A DNA stretch of 60,000 nt from Hydractinia symbiolongicarpus. Lineage: Eukaryota > Cnidaria > Hydrozoa > Anthoathecata > Hydractiniidae. The notes under the pieces were generated by a model. It did no database searches. It was not told where the DNA came from and saw nothing but the letters and a program-made list of their open reading frames with translations. The stretch is from positions 22,880,501-22,940,500 of the forward strand of contig NC_079880.1 in the NCBI RefSeq assembly GCF_029227915.1, given 5' to 3'. A program made the position numbers and the translations under genes. Below are positions 55,790-60,000 of the stretch, piece by piece; the first letter of the stretch is position 1, and every line of letters starts with the position of its first letter.

Positions 55790-58159
55790 TGTTCGTAATT
55801 TCGCTCATCTTCATCGACCTCATATAATGCTGGATTATCAAATGATGTGTTGTTTATATCTTTATTGTCAAGATATGGCTCCAGCTGATTAGGTTTCTGA
55901 ACCATTCCAATTTGTGGTGTTATTTCGCGGTTAATTTTTAATTTCGGATTTTTAACTCTTGGTAGAGGCATTGGTGTTGTTGTGTTCTTCGATGACTTAG
56001 GTGCAGTTTGACGGGAAATATTTTCTTCTTTTGCAGAATTTGATTGTCTTTTAATCCTATGGAAACCACATTTCAATAACATTACACATTGACAAAGTTC
56101 TACCTTACCTTATGAAAATGCTGAAGTTCCTGAAGTTAGATTTACTCTGAAAGACTTTATTTATTCTTATTTGTCCTAATTTGTCAATAAAACTTAATTT
56201 TCAGACTGTAAATTTAAAATAACAATGTTATGTTACTGCAGCGTGTAAAGGCTTGTTTCCATTTTACTACATTTTTCGCTACTGTGCAACTCACGAGTTT
56301 GTTTTTGAATTTCCGCGCCCGAAGGCGTAGGAAATTCTTTAAAACCGTCGTTTTTTCTTTTGGAGCATTTTTTGAGAAAAAATCGACCCTGGGATTTCAC
56401 GTTCCTCTGATTTTTTGTTAGCTAAATGTCATTTTACGCCAAAATTAGTTCAAAAATTAAAACTACTTTATTTTCCACAATATTTGGCACAATTAACAAA
56501 AAAAGTATACTGAACATGATGGTGACATCAAAATTTCTATTTTTGGCCACCTTAAATGTCATTTGAGGCCAAAATTGGTCCAAAAATTAAAACTACTTTA
56601 TTTTCCACAAAATTTGGCACAGTTAACAAAAAAAGTATGCTGAACATGATGGTGACATCAAAATTTCTATTTTTGGCCACCTTAAATGTCATTTTAGGTC
56701 AAAATTGGTCCAAAAATTAAAACTACTTTATTTTCCACAAAATTTGGCACAGTTAACAAAAAAAGTATGCTGAACATGATGGTGACATCAAAATTTCGAT
56801 TTTTGGCCACCTAAATCTCATTTTAGACAAAAATTGGTCCAAAAATTAAAACTACTTTATTTTCGACAAAATTTTGCAAAGATCACAAAAAAAATATGCT
56901 GAACATGATGGTGACATCAAAATTTTGATTTTTTGCCACCTGAAATGTCATTTTAGGCCAAAATTGGTCCAAAAATTTAAACTACTTTATTTTCGACAAA
57001 ATTTGGCACAGTTATAAAAAAAGTATGCTGAACATGATGGTGGCATCAAAATTTTGATTTTTTGCAACCTGAAATGTCATTTTAGGCCAAAATTGGTCCA
57101 AAAATTTAAACTACTTTATTTTCGACAAAATTTGGCACAGTTAATAAAAAAAGTATGCTGAACATGATGGTGGCATCAAAATTTTGTTTTTTGTCAACTA
57201 AATGCCGTTTAAGACCATAAACGTTTTAATCGGAAGACTTTCAACCATGAATGATAGGCTATAATTTTTGTTCGCAATTTCTTTTAAAGTGTGAGTTTAT
57301 TATGACACGTTTCGTTTTCTTTGCGTTTGTTGTAAGATGTAATGTCACTTGTGTGTTTTATCTTCAGAGCTTCAAGCACCAAACCTCTTCGAATGTTTGG
57401 CACGATAACAACAAATTGGCAGGTTGTCATCAAATATTTTGGTAGCGAGCGGAAATTCTTAGAGCCCCCAGGGCTTCTTGTTGTTATTTTAAAACATTTA
57501 ACCACAAGATTTGTGAAACACGTTTCTATGTAAGTAACATGCGTTCCACGCTTATGTTATGTACTAGCAGATTTATAACTACGGATCCTAGCTCATTTGG
57601 TTAGATCTAAAATATCAAAAATTTTGCTGCGTCAGCACGCCCGAATTCTTTGTACTTAGAAACATTTCTGGGTCGTAAAGCGAATTGCGAATAGCGGACA
57701 TTGTGGAAATTGCTACTGCCGTATTTTTAACGTTGATTTACTCGGCCTAGTCCCCTGCAGAGTATTGGCAAACTTATGCCGTTCGAGAAATACTCAAAAG
57801 CGCCACTTCGCCAAAATCTTATGTCTGGAATTGTAGAACAAAAGTTATTGAAAAAAACCTATGGGGGTGATAAAATTACCCCCCCACACACCCATCCTCC
57901 TACGCTCACACAAAATAGAGTAAGAAATTACACATTACCTGTATAATTGCAACGCACAGAATGAAAGAGAAACTATCAATATAGAGAGAACGCATGGGAG
58001 TCCAATGAACAAAAACAGTTTCATAGTTGAGTTTTCTTCTCCTGATTTCTTCTCATTTTTATCTTTCTTTTGTAGATTTTGTGTAGTTAGTAATCTATCC
58101 TTTGATCTTGGTGATTCTGTTTTTACTGAATTTCTAGGAGAGATATTTCTTGTTGGTAA

Positions 58160-58227
<68 letters not shown>

Positions 58228-58245
58228 TCCTTTCATTTGTGATAT
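55765..58245 (-). CDS. Host single-pass membrane protein interrupted by the Polinton, partial
   Basis: Two exons are visible on the minus strand: 57939-58245 (donor gtaatg) and 56056 down to the insertion at 55794/55790. They join in phase as an arginine codon. The first encodes ITNERK, a threonine run from the (GTT)n tract, a basic Ser/Thr/Lys stalk (about 45 residues) and a membrane segment (LFLFIGLPCVLSILIVSLSF). The second encodes a cytoplasmic tail starting IKRQSNSAKEEN, with a DNPALYEVDEDERNYE stretch near its end. The Polinton cuts that last stretch. The frame now runs 25 nt into the terminal repeat to a new stop, replacing seven native residues with eight. Extracellular exons are not recognised and may lie beyond the window. 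It resembles an adhesion or recognition receptor in layout only. Confidence 0.7.
55790..55794. repeat. Right target-site duplication TGTTC
   Basis: Matches 40049-40053. On the minus strand it is GAACA, inside the coding frame of the host gene. Confidence 0.8.
56424..57215. repeat. 130-bp tandem repeat, about 6 copies
   Basis: Copies begin at about 56424, 56554, 56684, 56813, 56943 and 57072, with a trailing partial at 57200. Each holds aaatgtcattttaggcc, actactttattttc and gctgaacatgatggtg. It lies in the intron between the two visible exons of the membrane-protein gene. Confidence 0.95.
58160..58226 (-). repeat. (GTT)n tract encoding a threonine run
   Basis: About 22 GTT units; on the minus strand they read ACA ACA ... 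in frame within exon 57939-58245. Length variation here would change the stalk length without a frameshift. Confidence 0.85.
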
Positions 58246-58426
58246 CTACAAAAAAGAAACAGCATAAGTGTCTGAGTCCTGATCATAACGTGCCCAGAGC
58301 TTCTTTTTCATTTTTTAATATACCTGCCAGCGAGCGTCAGCCACATAGTAGAAAGTGAAAAGTAAACCCTACGAACGAGATCATTCTGATCCATAAGGCG
58401 ATCGATTATTCCGAATATTTATACAG

Positions 58427-58628
58427 GATATAGCCACTTCAATGTTGGAAACACTGTTATCAATGTGGGTCCTGTGTTCGGAATGTACACATTAAGTCTA
58501 CCCAATTTCCCTCGCATGGGTCAAGAAGAAGATGTCGAAAATGCTGGATTTCCCATTGAAAACACGCCCATTTTAGAATTAATTTTAAGAGCGCCCTCAA
58601 TCGACGGCAGAAACTCACCGATCGGGTG
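58427..58628 (+). other. Orphan exon-like open frame
   Basis: Bounded by tatacag and by a strong donor gtgagt. It is open for 67 codons and contains SHFNVGNTVINVGPVFGMYT and ILELILRAPSIDGRN, which look like real protein sequence. No partner exon in phase was found on this strand. It could be an exon of an unseen gene or a gene fragment. Family not recognised. Confidence 0.3.
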
Positions 58629-60000
58629 GTGAGTCAGGTGCTCGGAAATGTTTTTGTGTTGATTCTGCAATTTTCACTCTCGGTATTATTGGTATCTTTT
58701 TGCCAATAATGAAACCTCGTTCATAGGTTTTCTTACTTTTAAAGCCCACGCTAGCTACACACCTGGAAGCGAAAGAAGAAGCCCGGTAAACGAAAGTGGA
58801 AATTTTTTATCAGAAGAAAATATTACATTATAATGCAAATAATCTTATAATGGCATCCAGATGAGTGACTTACATGTTCTACTCCCTGGACACACAGCTA
58901 AGAAACAATATCTTAACGCTGGCGAAGAAACAGTGATTAAAAACAAGTTCCCATTATAGTGCGATATGACGCTGAACCCGTCAACTTTCCACTAAAATAA
59001 AAAATATTATAAGATTATCATTAAACCCTGGGCACTTTTTTGTACCAGTAAGGAAATAAGAGAGGACTGGGGTCACTGAATTTGCTACTTCATGAATTCT
59101 CAATTTTTCTTTTTCTTTTTCTTTAAACACAACCTCGATCACAGGGCACGTAGCGTTTTTACATATGAGAGTGAAACCAAAACAGTACAAGCCTTGGGAT
59201 CGTGGTTGGTCTATATCTGTTTTATATGCGTAGTCTTGTGGTACAGCGTTCGCTTCGAGTGACGAAGGTCCTGGGTTCAAATCCCAGCTGAGTCATACCA
59301 GGGACTATACAAGTGAGAATTGAGCCTTTCCGCTCATCATGAGACTAGGATTGATTTCTTAGCCGATTTTCTAGTTGAGCAAACTACGCAACGCAAAGTT
59401 TCTTTCCAAAAAGCTCTGCGGAGGAGGATGGTTTTTACCTGGAATCTAACTATACAATTGCTATCCACTTTTATAGACATATCATATTGCCTTGGAAAAT
59501 CTATCCATCCATGTGTTGTCCAATACTTTATTTTATACGTCAGTTTAGTGTTATTGTTACATGTAGATATTTTTTGTTGGAACCACCTGTATACTGCCGC
59601 GATAGGCGTGATATATGATAAACAAGTTCCACAAAAGCAACCTGAAAAAAACGTTAAGCAGCATTGGACCTCAATTGATATTCTCACAAACTTATAACTT
59701 TGGGTAATGAAACACAATCCTTTTGGATTATATTTCAAGCGAGTTCACACTGACCATGGATTCTATGTCCTATTTCGAATTGCAAAAACAACTGTAATCC
59801 AGAAAACTCCAGATAACTCGAACATCAAGGGAACTGATGGTCTTTCATTTTCATTTCCCAAATAAAACGTTCGAGTTATCCGAAGCTATTAACCTCAGGC
59901 GGGACCAAAAGATGGGTCGAGAGTTAACGAATGTTTAAGTTTATTGAGTTTCGAGTTAACTGAGTTTTTAAGGTAAACTGAGGTTTATTATCATAAATAC
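58629..60000. other. Right-hand non-coding stretch
   Basis: Apart from the SINE at about 59222-59345, no gene is supported. The last ~200 bp contain repeated cgagttaactgag-type strings, suggesting the edge of a DNA-transposon-derived repeat. Confidence 0.4.
59222..59345 (+). mobile_element. tRNA-derived SINE
   Basis: Has an A-box-like tagtcttgtgg (59231-59241) and a B box ggttcaaatcc (59274-59284) inside a perfect T-arm (ctggg...cccag). It continues directly into gagtcataccagggactata, which is not a tRNA 3' end but resembles the body of invertebrate tRNA-derived SINEs. The anticodon arm does not fold well, so this is not an intact tRNA gene. Confidence 0.65.

Noticed and set aside
58981-59280. 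99-residue minus-strand frame as an extracellular exon of the membrane protein
   Set aside because: Part of it is the SINE read backwards, and there is no phase-compatible splice connection to the exon at 57939-58245.
59222-59300. Possible tRNA gene
   Set aside because: The T-arm is perfect but the acceptor and anticodon arms do not fold, and the sequence continues into a SINE-like body.

Overview
The window is animal genomic DNA with AT-rich intergenic and intronic sequence. Genes are intron-rich with canonical GT/AG splice sites, and there are many short repeats and foldback elements. A cnidarian, probably a hydrozoan, is my best guess. It rests on the style of the repeats and of the Polinton accessory proteins, recalled rather than searched.

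Host part 1 (1-21907, plus strand): 31 exons encode most of the Golgi vesicle tether USO1/p115, from the armadillo head to the acidic C-terminus; the true 5' end lies outside the window. Its introns carry foldback elements and minisatellites. A single-exon class A-like GPCR follows at 19634-20536.

Host part 2 (21908-40026, minus strand): 19 phase-consistent exons encode at least 925 residues of a protein built from repeated degenerate EF-hand-like modules. The N-terminus is not resolved. Upstream of it lie a decayed LINE fragment and simple repeats.

Polinton (40054-55789, 15,736 bp): a complete Polinton/Maverick with 292-bp terminal inverted repeats that differ at one position, flanked by the direct repeat TGTTC. 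It is visibly less AT-rich than its surroundings. It encodes a DD35E integrase, a protein-primed family B DNA polymerase, an A32/FtsK-type packaging ATPase, a probable double-jelly-roll major capsid protein and a possible minor capsid protein. It also encodes a set of small membrane proteins and three SAP-like modules. One of these modules sits upstream of a RING finger whose metal-ligand spacing and C-terminal tail match MDM2. I see no adenovirus-type protease. Gene ends are marked by perfect or near-perfect hairpins, most with a (T)GTTAC...GTAAC(A) stem. The RING gene and the polymerase gene share a duplicated 5' region: hairpin, repeat, TATA-like leader with a two-codon upstream ORF, SAP module and proline-rich linker. 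The element therefore seems to make new genes by duplicating a 5' cassette.

Host part 3 (55790-60000): the Polinton sits inside the last coding exon of a minus-strand, single-pass membrane protein with a threonine-run stalk. It displaced the last seven codons to the far side of the element (40027-40053) and supplied a new stop codon from its own terminal repeat. A 130-bp tandem repeat, an orphan exon-like frame and a tRNA-derived SINE complete the right flank.
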